A DNA stretch of 64,000 nucleotides, taken from NCBI GenBank assembly GCA_009668975.1, contig SBEG01000015.1, positions 1 through 64,000 of the forward strand. Direction: 5' to 3'. A program made the position numbers and the translations under genes. Within the stretch, counting starts at the first letter, position 1; each line of letters opens with the position of its first letter. Of this stretch, positions 26,565 to 34,606 are shown piece after piece. A model generated the notes under the pieces. That model was not told the origin of the DNA. It saw only the letters and a program-made list of their open reading frames with translations, and did no database searches. The stretch comes from Deltaproteobacteria bacterium. Its GTDB lineage: Bacteria; Desulfobacterota; Desulfuromonadia; Geobacterales; Geobacteraceae.

Positions 26565-27295
26565 TTCATCGCGACCAGCGAGGCAAAATTGAAGCACTGG
26601 AACCAAAGTTCAGAAGAAGAGAAGCCTGCCGCCTGCAACCGTTTTTGATGACAAGCTAGGGTCTCGGGGATCATCACCTTCTCCAGCGCTGACCGTTTCT
26701 GGCTGATCTCGAGATCGCTGTAGCCGTTGGCCCGCTTGAAGTCGTGATGCAGTTCTTCGTGAAAGTGCTGCCGCTCCGGTTCACTAAATGCGATCTTCTC
26801 CGAGAGGATGAGTATGCCGCCCGGTCTGAGCCCCGCAAAGATCCGCTGAACCAGCGCCAGTCGCTGCGCCAAGGGGATGAACTGCAGGGTGAAGTTGAGG
26901 ACGACTACCGAGGCGTTTTCAATGGCAACATCCTGAAGATCGGCACAGATCATCGTCACCGGAACGGTCGGCTCGCTATCGAGAGCCAGGAGCTCACGGG
27001 CACGCTCTATCATCGCCGGAGAGTTATCGACAGCAATAATGTCGCAGCCCGGCGCAGTGATCCGCTGGCGCATGGCCAGGCTTGCCGCCCCGAGGGAGCA
27101 GCCCAGATCATAGCAGTGACTCCCGGCCTGGGCATATTTCGCGGCAAGAATGCCGATATTGGAAATAATCATTCCGTAGCCGGGGACCGAGCGTTGGATC
27201 ATGTCGGGGAAGACCGCGACAACACGTTCATCGAATTGAAAATCAATGATATTCTGCAGGGGTCCAGCATAGATGGCATCGGTTTTATTGGGCAC
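26561..27295 (-). CDS. cmoA: Carboxy-SAM synthase CmoA
   Basis: Makes carboxy-S-adenosyl-L-methionine from SAM and prephenate for CmoB. 244 residues, standard. The N-terminal [20 protein letters not shown] and the SAM loop [15 protein letters not shown] are diagnostic, with [14 protein letters not shown] and ILSEKIAF further on. First gene of the cmoAB pair. The upstream 140 bases separate it from the RAYT element at 27439. Confidence 0.93.
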   Translation of the reverse strand: MPNKTDAIYAGPLQNIIDFQFDERVVAVFPDMIQRSVPGYGMIISNIGILAAKYAQAGSHCYDLGCSLGAASLAMRQRITAPGCDIIAVDNSPAMIERARELLALDSEPTVPVTMICADLQDVAIENASVVVLNFTLQFIPLAQRLALVQRIFAGLRPGGILILSEKIAFSEPERQHFHEELHHDFKRANGYSDLEISQKRSALEKVMIPETLACHQKRLQAAGFSSSELWFQCFNFASLVAMK

Positions 27296-27438
27296 TGTCT
27301 TCTTGTCCTTTGTAAGCAGGTCGTTCGTAAATCAATTGAAGATAGCGATTCTGCTGGAGAAGATCAAGAACTACAAGAACGATAACGGCTGAGAGCACGC
27401 CGGTTTGACGGGTGCTGCACTTGATTACAGAGAAGCAA

Positions 27439-28470
27439 AAGGGTCAGGTCTACAGATCACAGTTTTTAAGCATAGCCTTAACCCTTTCGACCTCCTCTGC
27501 AAGTTTATTGTTAGTTTGCATTTTCATCGGAAACGTACGCGCAGCCTCTGTGATCGCGGATTCACTCACTTTGAACAGATTACTGATTTCCCGCACTCGT
27601 TCACCGCTGTAACGGTGGCATAGATACATACCTGCCTGCCTTGCCAACTTTTTGTCAGATTGGAATACCGCATTAACGGCTGCAATAATCGCATCCAGTG
27701 TTGGTCGGATAGTTAGTTGTCGCAAAGCGGGCAAATCTCGCGACAGCTCTCTTTTGCCAACATGCGTCTCCCTGACCGACTCCATAAATTCAGGTGAGCC
27801 CAATACTGCGGTCCCAATGGCGTCTTGCAAGGGACTATCGTATTCCGTTCCGATTAATTCTTCGACAAATACACTATATTTTTTTCCCGCATCCAATTTA
27901 CTTTTGCCGAAATAGCTCAAAATGAAATCGGTCTTAAGCCAGTCCGGCACCTTGCTTTGACCGATGTAGCTTTGGAAACTCGACCAGGGATATTCTCCGG
28001 GCTTCCCGGCCATACCCACACGCACCGGGTTCAGGTGAATGTAGCGGGAAAGTTCCACCGCGTATTCATCGGCCTCGACCAGTATCGCCTTGAACCTTCC
28101 TTGGAAAAGATGACCTGCCCTTTTGCGTTTAATGTTGAAATAGGTCGTGTACGAGCCGTTTATATGCCGCATGATCTGTGACAGGTTTCCTTCAGGTGTT
28201 TCCAGCAGAAGATGATAATGGTTGCTCATCAGGCAATAGGCATGAATAACTGCTCCATACCGCTCTGTAGCTGAAGCCAGATACTCAAGAAACTTTTCAC
28301 GGTCCTTCCCACTTTTGAACACATCCTTTCGCTCGTTACCTCTTGAGGTGACATGGTAATATGCTCCGGGATATACAATCCGTAACGGTCGCGCCATGAT
28401 CTCTTCCTTAGCTGGATATAATCCTTATTAATGAATATCACTTTTTCTGCGTTCTGTAGACCTGACCCTT
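27439..28470. mobile_element. RAYT-type transposase element with 18-bp inverted repeats
   Basis: AAGGGTCAGGTCTACAGA (27439-27456) is the exact inverted complement of 28453-28470. The enclosed 1,032 bases carry one gene, a Y1 (HUH) transposase, whose TAG stop lies inside the left repeat. No target duplication is visible, as expected for single-strand transposition. It abuts the distal end of the integron cassette array. The gene is intact, so the element may be active or may act on short repeats elsewhere. Confidence 0.75.
27450..28397 (-). CDS. REP-associated tyrosine transposase (Y1/HUH)
   Basis: 315 residues. The N-terminal Y1 domain (about 1-150) has the RIVYPGAYYHVTSRGNE opening, the metal-binding HUH pair in MSNHYHLLLETP, and RYIHLNPVRVGMAG, all typical of RAYT proteins. 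The catalytic Tyr should lie in the region around YIHLNP or just before. The C-terminal third (about 235-310) is a helix-turn-helix resembling a DnaA-like DNA-binding domain (YLCHRYSGERVREISNLFKV). The ATG at 28397 has AAGGAAGAG upstream. The element's inverted repeats bracket it closely. Confidence 0.88.
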   Translation of the reverse strand: MARPLRIVYPGAYYHVTSRGNERKDVFKSGKDREKFLEYLASATERYGAVIHAYCLMSNHYHLLLETPEGNLSQIMRHINGSYTTYFNIKRKRAGHLFQGRFKAILVEADEYAVELSRYIHLNPVRVGMAGKPGEYPWSSFQSYIGQSKVPDWLKTDFILSYFGKSKLDAGKKYSVFVEELIGTEYDSPLQDAIGTAVLGSPEFMESVRETHVGKRELSRDLPALRQLTIRPTLDAIIAAVNAVFQSDKKLARQAGMYLCHRYSGERVREISNLFKVSESAITEAARTFPMKMQTNNKLAEEVERVKAMLKNCDL

Positions 28471-28531
28471 ATATGCTACTAATGAATTTTGTGTAAATGA
28501 TTTTTCGGGTATCAGAAGTATGGTATTATTT

Positions 28532-28603
28532 ATTCAACGTCTCGGCAGTTGACCCGCCAGCCCATCTTTTTCGGGCAGGCGGCGTCCAACTGTCTGGTTG
28601 GCG
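28532..28603 (-). repeat. attC of cassette F
   Basis: 72 bases. Minus strand R'' CGCCAAC (28603-28597), R' GTTGAAT (28538-28532), and inner complementary arms CAGTTGGACGCCGCC / GGCGGGTCAACTG. Last attC of the array. Confidence 0.8.
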
Positions 28604-28680
28604 TCTACATTTTTCTTCAAATAGTAATTCTTGTCCTATGTTGGGCGCTTTACATTTCGGAGCCCCGTTTTGCCGATCTT

Positions 28681-29067
28681 CTATTGTTTACGCTCCCGCT
28701 CCCACTCAGAAAAAAGTTTCGGACAATCGTTACCATCCCACTGCCCATTGATAATTATTCCTCTGTCATCAACTTCAAGAATTCGATTGCAGTATTCTAT
28801 ATTGACTGACCCGCCGCCCCATTTACGTGCGCCGGGCCACCATCCGCCGCTAGCACTAATTCCGTTATTCTGTTCCCATAAATAAAGTTTATGGCTCGCA
28901 ACTACTTTTTCTTGTGTTGGGTATCCCCATTTCTGAATTGCCTCTTCAAGCGGAGCACCCTTCCAAGATGACATTACGTTGTTCATAGTGCGACTAGCGC
29001 AGCCGGGAATATAGGTTATTGTGAGTGAAAGAAAAATCAGTCCTACATTTATGCGGGCATGTCTCAC
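28681..29067 (-). CDS. Integron cassette F: small lipoprotein
   Basis: About 128 residues. A signal peptide ends in TYIPGC, giving a lipidated Cys near residue 23. The mature part contains SSWKGAPLEEAIQKWGYPTQ and YLWEQNNG, a pattern seen in small bacterial lipoproteins of unknown role. I start at the GTG 29067, 5 bases after GGAGG; a TTG at 29079 in the same frame would overlap that ribosome site. It sits between attC E and attC F. Unknown function; envelope location is inferred from the lipobox. Confidence 0.65.
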   Translation of the reverse strand: MRHARINVGLIFLSLTITYIPGCASRTMNNVMSSWKGAPLEEAIQKWGYPTQEKVVASHKLYLWEQNNGISASGGWWPGARKWGGGSVNIEYCNRILEVDDRGIIINGQWDGNDCPKLFSEWERERKQ

Positions 29068-29145
29068 CTTGTCCTCCAATTGATTATTTATCCACTACAG
29101 AGAAGTTCAGGTTTAATTTATTTGTGGAGATTCTTCCATTCCGCA

Positions 29146-29210
29146 GGTCAACGGGGCCGAGGCGCACCGGCGGAGCGAAGCGGAGACCGCGTGCCGCCGA
29201 GTGGTTGGCG
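29146..29210 (-). repeat. attC of cassette E
   Basis: 65 bases. R'' CGCCAAC (29210-29204), R' GTTGACC (29152-29146). Apart from the core ends it differs from attC C (30406-30470) at one central base. Confidence 0.88.
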
Positions 29211-29215
29211 TTCCC

Positions 29216-29602
29216 TTATCTGGAAACATAGATGGTGCCCCGCTCGGCCGGTTCCAGAGGGGGCGTCTCGACAGGCCAGCCAAAGGCCGACAGGGCTTCT
29301 AAGGCAAGGCGCCGAACTTCAACCCAAATGGGACTCGACCGCAACGCCTCGTCGGTCCAAGATAACGCGTTTACCTCCCCGCTCATCTGGTCAAGGAATT
29401 TATCAAGTTCGATTAGTGATTGCTTTTGTTCAGGTGAGCATTGATCCCAAAATTTTCCTTTAATGACGGCTAATGCTTCGTGGTACTCCAGCGCAAGTTC
29501 ATCTGCTTTGCATACAAAGTCTGGGAAAAGGCGAAGTTGCTCCTCCGGCGGCAGAGCGAGAGCCTGAATCGTCCACTTTAGTTTCCGGAAATGATCTTTC
29601 AT
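29216..29602 (-). CDS. Integron cassette E: helical protein of unknown function
   Basis: 128 residues, mostly alpha-helical and acidic, with no signal peptide. Typical stretch LPPEEQLRLFPDFVCKADEL. I do not recognise a named domain. The start is the ATG at 29602: the frame is open to 29728, but attC D (29614-29665) lies there and cassette genes begin after the preceding attC. Cytoplasmic location expected. Confidence 0.65.
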   Translation of the reverse strand: MKDHFRKLKWTIQALALPPEEQLRLFPDFVCKADELALEYHEALAVIKGKFWDQCSPEQKQSLIELDKFLDQMSGEVNALSWTDEALRSSPIWVEVRRLALEALSAFGWPVETPPLEPAERGTIYVSR

Positions 29603-29613
29603 ATCTTTCTTCT

Positions 29614-29665
29614 CGCCAACGGGGCTGAGGGTGTGCGGGGTCACCGCACCACCCGATGGTTGGCT
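29614..29665 (-). repeat. attC of cassette D
   Basis: 52 bases. R'' AGCCAAC (29665-29659), R' GTTGGCG (29620-29614), with inner arms around GGTGCGGTGACCCCGCACACC. The shortest site in the array. Confidence 0.78.
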
Positions 29666-29666
29666 A

Positions 29667-30386
29667 TCAAACCAACCCTTCTCTCTCCAACACTCTGCGT
29701 ATTTCTTCAAATCTTGCCGCGATATCATTTTTGGGAAAACGAATTTGAGAAAGGCCTATGATGTTAGAAAACTCAGAACAGCCGTCCTCCAGCAAAACAA
29801 TTGCTTTTTCTACACCTAAATGCCCCTGGAAAAGCCCTATCTCATGAATAACATTGGGCCGCGCATGAATAGTCGTGTCACTTAGTTCTTCTTCAGCAGT
29901 CATAACTAGGAACGCGAAGGCTGCGTCAGCCATCATCGCTTTCAGTCTGGCAGTTGTGGTGTGGCCAGCTGTCGCCTCTCTATTGAATTCGTCCCAAGGC
30001 AGGTGGAGGCGATCGTTGATGAAGTCTTTAAGTTCTCGCCACAAAGGAGATCTACCATGGCCGATAAAAATTCTTTTACCCCGTATTGGATCTTTCATGG
30101 CTTCAGGCAGTCCCTCGAATGCGGCAACAAGCCGCTGCAAATGAGACAATCTCATTTGCATTTCATCTTGTATTTCTTGCGGTGTCAGGCTGCGTGGGAC
30201 AGTCTGGAAATGAGCAAGTTGCTTCGACTCTTTACCATAAATCTTTGCCAACTGCGCTCGAACCTGAGTGCTCCAAAGTTGAAGGTTGCCAATTTCCAAA
30301 TTCGGTCTACTTGAGAACCTGCCCCCCCGTTCTAGAATCTGATGGAGTAACTCCAGAATTGATGTAGGTCCATTTTCCTGTGTCAT
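29667..30386 (-). CDS. Integron cassette D: TIR-like nucleotide-binding protein (CAP12/TIR_3-like)
   Basis: 239 residues. Residues about 1-100 are helical (LWSTQVRAQLAKIYGKESKQ). Residues about 103-239 form a TIR-like domain of the predicted nucleotide-binding group used as NADase effectors in CBASS and Pycsar-type systems. Strand A is RIFIGHGRSPLWRELKDFI, followed by AFAFLVMTAEEEL, then RPNVIHEIGLFQGHLGVEKA, whose Glu is the probable catalytic residue, and IVLLEDG. In known systems such proteins cleave NAD after a cyclic nucleotide signal and stop growth of infected cells. No cyclase gene is nearby, so the trigger is unknown. ATG at 30386; the stop directly precedes attC D. Confidence 0.72.
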   Translation of the reverse strand: MTQENGPTSILELLHQILERGGRFSSRPNLEIGNLQLWSTQVRAQLAKIYGKESKQLAHFQTVPRSLTPQEIQDEMQMRLSHLQRLVAAFEGLPEAMKDPIRGKRIFIGHGRSPLWRELKDFINDRLHLPWDEFNREATAGHTTTARLKAMMADAAFAFLVMTAEEELSDTTIHARPNVIHEIGLFQGHLGVEKAIVLLEDGCSEFSNIIGLSQIRFPKNDIAARFEEIRRVLEREGLV

Positions 30387-30405
30387 TTTATCCCTCTTTT
30401 TCGTC

Positions 30406-30470
30406 TGTCAACGGGGCCGAGGCGCACCGGCGGAGCGAAGCGGAGACCGTGTGCCGCCGAGTGGTTGAGT
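30406..30470 (-). repeat. attC of cassette C
   Basis: 65 bases. R'' ACTCAAC (30470-30464), R' GTTGACA (30412-30406); arms include CTCGGCGGCAC and GTGCGCCTCGG. Near-twin of attC E. Confidence 0.88.
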
Positions 30471-30493
30471 GCTCGCCTTTTGTCTTCTTTGTC

Positions 30494-30817
30494 TTATGAA
30501 GTTTTATCTCTCTTTGGCACTTCAAAGATGAATGCCTTCCCTCTTCTTGTCGGTGCCCATCCAGCAGCAATCGCTTCTTTTATTGTTGCTGTTAGCCTAT
30601 CCTCAAATTCCTGTTTCGAGGGTGGCAACGCCCACCAATAATCCTGAAAATGAAAATTTATAATTAGTTCCTTTGTGGCACCTTTGGTATGTACGACACT
30701 CACAGATATCCCTCGATAGTTCTCGTACATGTTTGATGCCCCACCAAGGTGCCTAATTTCCCAGGCCAGCTCGATGCCGTCAATTTCGATGGTTCCTGAT
30801 TTTGGTGTTTTACTCAT
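30494..30817 (-). CDS. Integron cassette C: protein of unknown function
   Basis: 107 residues, soluble, mixed alpha/beta (IEIDGIELAWEIRHLGG, then KELIINFHFQDYWW). The ending RRGKAFIFEVPKRDK is basic. I recognise no named family. The start is the ATG at 30817; the frame continues upstream through attC B to 31048 but that portion is not coding. Bounded by attC B and attC C. Confidence 0.65.
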   Translation of the reverse strand: MSKTPKSGTIEIDGIELAWEIRHLGGASNMYENYRGISVSVVHTKGATKELIINFHFQDYWWALPPSKQEFEDRLTATIKEAIAAGWAPTRRGKAFIFEVPKRDKTS

Positions 30818-30823
30818 TTTTTC

Positions 30824-30893
30824 ACTCAACGGCTCAGCGCTTGACCTGCCGGGCAGCCTTATCGCCCGATCACGGTCTGAGCGCTTGTTAGAC
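30824..30893 (-). repeat. attC of cassette B
   Basis: 70 bases. R'' GTCTAAC (30893-30887), R' GTTGAGT (30830-30824); arms AAGCGCTCAGACC and GGTCAAGCGCTGAGCC pair well. The stop codon of the cassette B gene (TAA, 30888-30890) lies within R''. Confidence 0.92.
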
Positions 30894-31232
30894 CTCGTCC
30901 TTATCATATTCAATGGGTAACACTTCGTAGTCGATGTCAGGAATAGCCCCAGTCGGTGTCTGGTCAGAGGAGAGGACAAAACGATAACTGGCGCCTGTTC
31001 TAAAGGTCTCACGACCGCATCTAGGGCAAACCTGCTCATCATTTGCATTTAGAAATTGTGGTTTTTCTTTGTCTGAAGTGTTTTTCCATACTGCTTCAAG
31101 CATCCACCCGCCCCAGCCGCAGGAATCCTTCTCCGTTGCACAAACTGCATACGTCAGCCATGCTTCTTCTGGTTTCTCGACGTCTTCCTTTTCTATCTCC
31201 AGAAGCTCTTTGAATTTTCGTGGGAATCCCAT
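30888..31232 (-). CDS. Integron cassette B: protein with a Cys motif
   Basis: 114 residues. A CPRCG motif near residue 70 and earlier Cys residues (YAVCATEKDSCGWGGW) could form a zinc site. The C-terminus is acidic (YEVLPIEYDKDEV). No named family recognised; proteins of this kind are common in integron cassettes. ATG at 31232 follows the end of attC A by 14 bases; the stop codon overlaps attC B. Confidence 0.68.
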   Translation of the reverse strand: MGFPRKFKELLEIEKEDVEKPEEAWLTYAVCATEKDSCGWGGWMLEAVWKNTSDKEKPQFLNANDEQVCPRCGRETFRTGASYRFVLSSDQTPTGAIPDIDYEVLPIEYDKDEV

Positions 31233-31246
31233 TTTCTTTCCTTATG

Positions 31247-31305
31247 GTCTAACGCCATAAGGCTGACCGGCCTGTTTTTGTGGCTGGTCGTGCCGCTAGT
31301 TATAC
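31247..31305 (-). repeat. attC of cassette A (59 bases)
   Basis: Exactly 59 bases, the classical size. R'' GTATAAC (31305-31299), R' GTTAGAC (31253-31247); inner arms GACCAGCC / GGCCGGTC and AGCGGCA / TATGGCG. Confidence 0.92.
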
Positions 31306-31309
31306 ATCC

Positions 31310-31696
31310 TTAGTCTGCACAATACAGAATCCGAACATCCTCTCCATTCACAAGGGCATTAAGGTCAGCCTCTGTTGTGACTTCAAACTCCGAAAAAGTG
31401 ACTTCAGCGCCATCAAACTGAGTTCCATTCAAATCTGGATGTGATACGGCTAGAATCTTCCTAATGCCTGCAAACATCCACGTTGCAGGTCTATCGTTCC
31501 ATACGAAAGACCCTGAGGAATCTCCTTCATCTTCTTTCGCACGTTTTATTGCTTTCTGTTCAGCTTCTTCAGGTGTGGTTGCTTCGATGAGATGGACGTT
31601 CTCCCAAACCGGATAGCCATTCTGTTTTCCATCCTTGTATTTCACAAACATTATGGCACTTGCAGCAAACCATGGCATAAGCACCTCTTGATTCAT
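31310..31696 (-). CDS. Integron cassette A: DUF4288-like protein
   Basis: 128 residues. The pattern MPWFAASAIMFVKYKDG, then VHLIEATTPEEAEQKAIKRA, resembles the DUF4288 family (about 100 residues, unknown function). A SGSFVWNDRPATWMFAGIRK stretch follows. ATG at 31696, 6 bases after the attI core, so this is the first cassette, the one nearest the integrase and normally the best expressed. Confidence 0.7.
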   Translation of the reverse strand: MNQEVLMPWFAASAIMFVKYKDGKQNGYPVWENVHLIEATTPEEAEQKAIKRAKEDEGDSSGSFVWNDRPATWMFAGIRKILAVSHPDLNGTQFDGAEVTFSEFEVTTEADLNALVNGEDVRILYCAD

Positions 31697-31701
31697 CTTC
31701 T

Positions 31702-31716
31702 GTATAACTCGTTATT
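31702..31716 (-). promoter_or_regulatory. Candidate attI simple site
   Basis: Minus strand AATAACGAGTTATAC: an inverted AAC core 2 bases from the R core GTTATAC, the same arrangement as the simple site of attI1 (TAAAACAAAGTTAGAC). No R''/L'' partner able to make it an attC was found to its right. The first cassette begins at 31707. Confidence 0.6.
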
Positions 31717-31730
31717 GACCGGCCGCGCCG

Positions 31731-31860
31731 GGTTTATGTATGCATAAACCTATTAATAATACTATAAGCAAGTTTATATATGTATAAACCTGGCAGGTTT
31801 CTATTATTATAAACATTCCCTATTTTATTGCACTCTTCCGGGTTTCTAATACTATAAACT
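31731..31860. repeat. Cluster of A+T-rich hairpins beside attI
   Basis: Four related units: GGTTTATG-TATG-CATAAACC (31731-31750, perfect 8-bp stem), AGTTTATA-TATG-TATAAACC (31771-31790, 7-bp stem), and two decayed copies, GGTTTCTATTATTATAAAC (31796-31814) and GGTTTCTAATACTATAAAC (31841-31859). The last one overlaps the end of the 120-residue gene. Confidence 0.7.
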
Positions 31861-32182
31861 TTTCCAGCGTTGTCCCTGCGATGCAAGCGTAAGGGATAAA
31901 CCAGAGTTGCTGCGAACGATCCCAACGCCCGCCCAGTTCCCGAACTTGCTCCTGCAACGACTTCTCCTGTGAGCCGATCCGCAAGGGCACAATTACTCCT
32001 GCCGGATACCTTGCCTTCGGTGGCATCCAGTCGCTTTCATCGACAATTAACTCCACGGTTTTCATTTTCTTGCAATTTTCCGCATCATAGCGATAACGGA
32101 CACAAACAAGCGTATCACCATATTGCGCCGTCAACTTCTTTGTTCCTTTTTGGCCCGGTTTTAACTTTACCCGTGTTTTCAT
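31820..32182 (-). CDS. Conserved-looking basic protein between attI and intI
   Basis: 120 residues, basic, beginning MKTRVKLKPGQKGTKKLTAQ and ending with a GGRWDRSQQLWFIPYACIAG-type motif. I have no family name for it. It lies where integrons normally have only attI and promoter DNA, is oriented like the cassettes, but has no attC of its own. It could be a resident integron gene or an insertion. ATG at 32182, 165 bases from the intI start. Its last codons run into the hairpin cluster at 31731-31860. Confidence 0.65.
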   Translation of the reverse strand: MKTRVKLKPGQKGTKKLTAQYGDTLVCVRYRYDAENCKKMKTVELIVDESDWMPPKARYPAGVIVPLRIGSQEKSLQEQVRELGGRWDRSQQLWFIPYACIAGTTLEKFIVLETRKSAIK

Positions 32183-32347
32183 TCACTTCTCCGATCTGCC
32201 ATGTGCCTCAGGCCACTTATACCACAGTCGCCACTCACGAAAAATACTTTTATTAGCAAAGCTTATTGACACATCAATAATTTGACGCTATAGGTTGCCA
32301 TGTGACAACTTTGCGGCCTTAATGTATTAGATGAGGGGGGGGGTAGT
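32183..32347. promoter_or_regulatory. Divergent promoter region of intI and the 120-residue gene
   Basis: 165 bases holding the start signals of both genes. A run of nine G residues (32335-32343) lies 4 bases before the intI ATG. No LexA-type box (CTGT-N8-ACAG) was spotted. Confidence 0.4.
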
Positions 32348-32688
32348 ATGCACCCAGTTCCTGATGTTGTTATGCGTCACTATGAGACCGTACTCAAGAT
32401 GCATGAGATTCCGCTCAACCTTTATGCAAATTACAGGAAATGGCTGAGGTATTTCCTTGATTTCCGTTTCAAGTATCTGAATTCATGTGATGGATCAGAA
32501 CAGGTACGTCTATTTCTGAGAAACACACCTTCCGTCATTCCTTCGCCACCCACCTGCTCCAGGCCAATTACGACATCCGCACGATCCAGAATCTGCTCGG
32601 CCACTCCAGCCTCAAAACCACCATGATCTACACCCATTGCGTTCCGGTCAGAACGGTGAAGGAGCCGAAAAGTCCGCTCGATCTCTGA
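32348..32688 (+). pseudogene. intI: Integron integrase, deleted and frameshifted
   Basis: The first 55 codons from the ATG at 32348 give a typical IntI N-terminus ([44 protein letters not shown]). At about 32515 the frame shifts, and the next frame encodes the integrase C-terminus: [20 protein letters not shown], then [17 protein letters not shown] with the catalytic Tyr, ending at the TGA 32686-32688. About 220 codons in between, including the first catalytic Arg and the IntI-specific helix, are missing. It cannot make an active recombinase. The orientation, away from the cassettes, is that of a normal integron. Confidence 0.88.
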
Positions 32689-32698
32689 AGCATGACGC

Positions 32699-32730
32699 AA
32701 AAAAGGCGACACCCGAAAGCGTCGCCTTTT
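32699..32730 (-). terminator. UUCG-type terminator of ettA
   Basis: Minus strand GGCGACGC...GTGTCGCC (32705-32726) with a UUCG-containing loop, flanked by A- and T-runs, so it can end ettA and perhaps also intI transcripts. Third copy of this terminator type. Confidence 0.85.
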
Positions 32731-32754
32731 ACCTCTGATAACCGAAATGTCCTG

Positions 32755-34437
<1,683 letters not shown>

Positions 34438-34606
34438 TCGTTCTTTTCTCCTTGATTCTTCACTGAAATAGTTCGCGCCGGATCTGGCCCTGAAACAGTT
34501 CCTGGCCGGTCGGCGCGATTGACGGCACCCTCTTTTACTGCTATGTATAGAAAAAATTCCGGCAGGCATTCTGTCCGGAAGAGACAAGATCCAGAAGGGG
34601 CACCCC

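Larger units (their letters stand above)
28532..32688. mobile_element. Chromosomal integron: six cassettes, attI, disabled intI
   Basis: From right to left it holds an intI pseudogene on the plus strand (32348-32688), a 120-residue ORF, A+T-rich hairpins and a candidate attI (31702-31716). Then come six minus-strand cassettes, each one gene plus an attC: A 31253-31707, B 30830-31252, C 30412-30829, D 29620-30411, E 29152-29619, F 28538-29151. In A, B, C and E the first bases of the cassette exactly complement the R'' core of its own attC, as expected for DNA excised as circles. The region looks more A+T-rich than its flanks. The divergent intI/cassette layout is the classic integron plan. Confidence 0.85.

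Noticed and set aside
29603..29728. Longer start for the cassette E gene
   Set aside because: The extra codons cover attC D and overlap the TIR cassette gene.
30818..31048. Longer start for the cassette C gene
   Set aside because: The extra codons run through attC B and into the cassette B gene.
31709..31819. attC for the 120-residue gene, making it a seventh cassette
   Set aside because: No R''/L'' partner to the GTTATAC core was found; the local layout fits an attI simple site better.
31734..31925. 63-codon minus ORF at the hairpin cluster
   Set aside because: It only arises from the A+T-rich repeats and overlaps the 120-residue gene in another frame.
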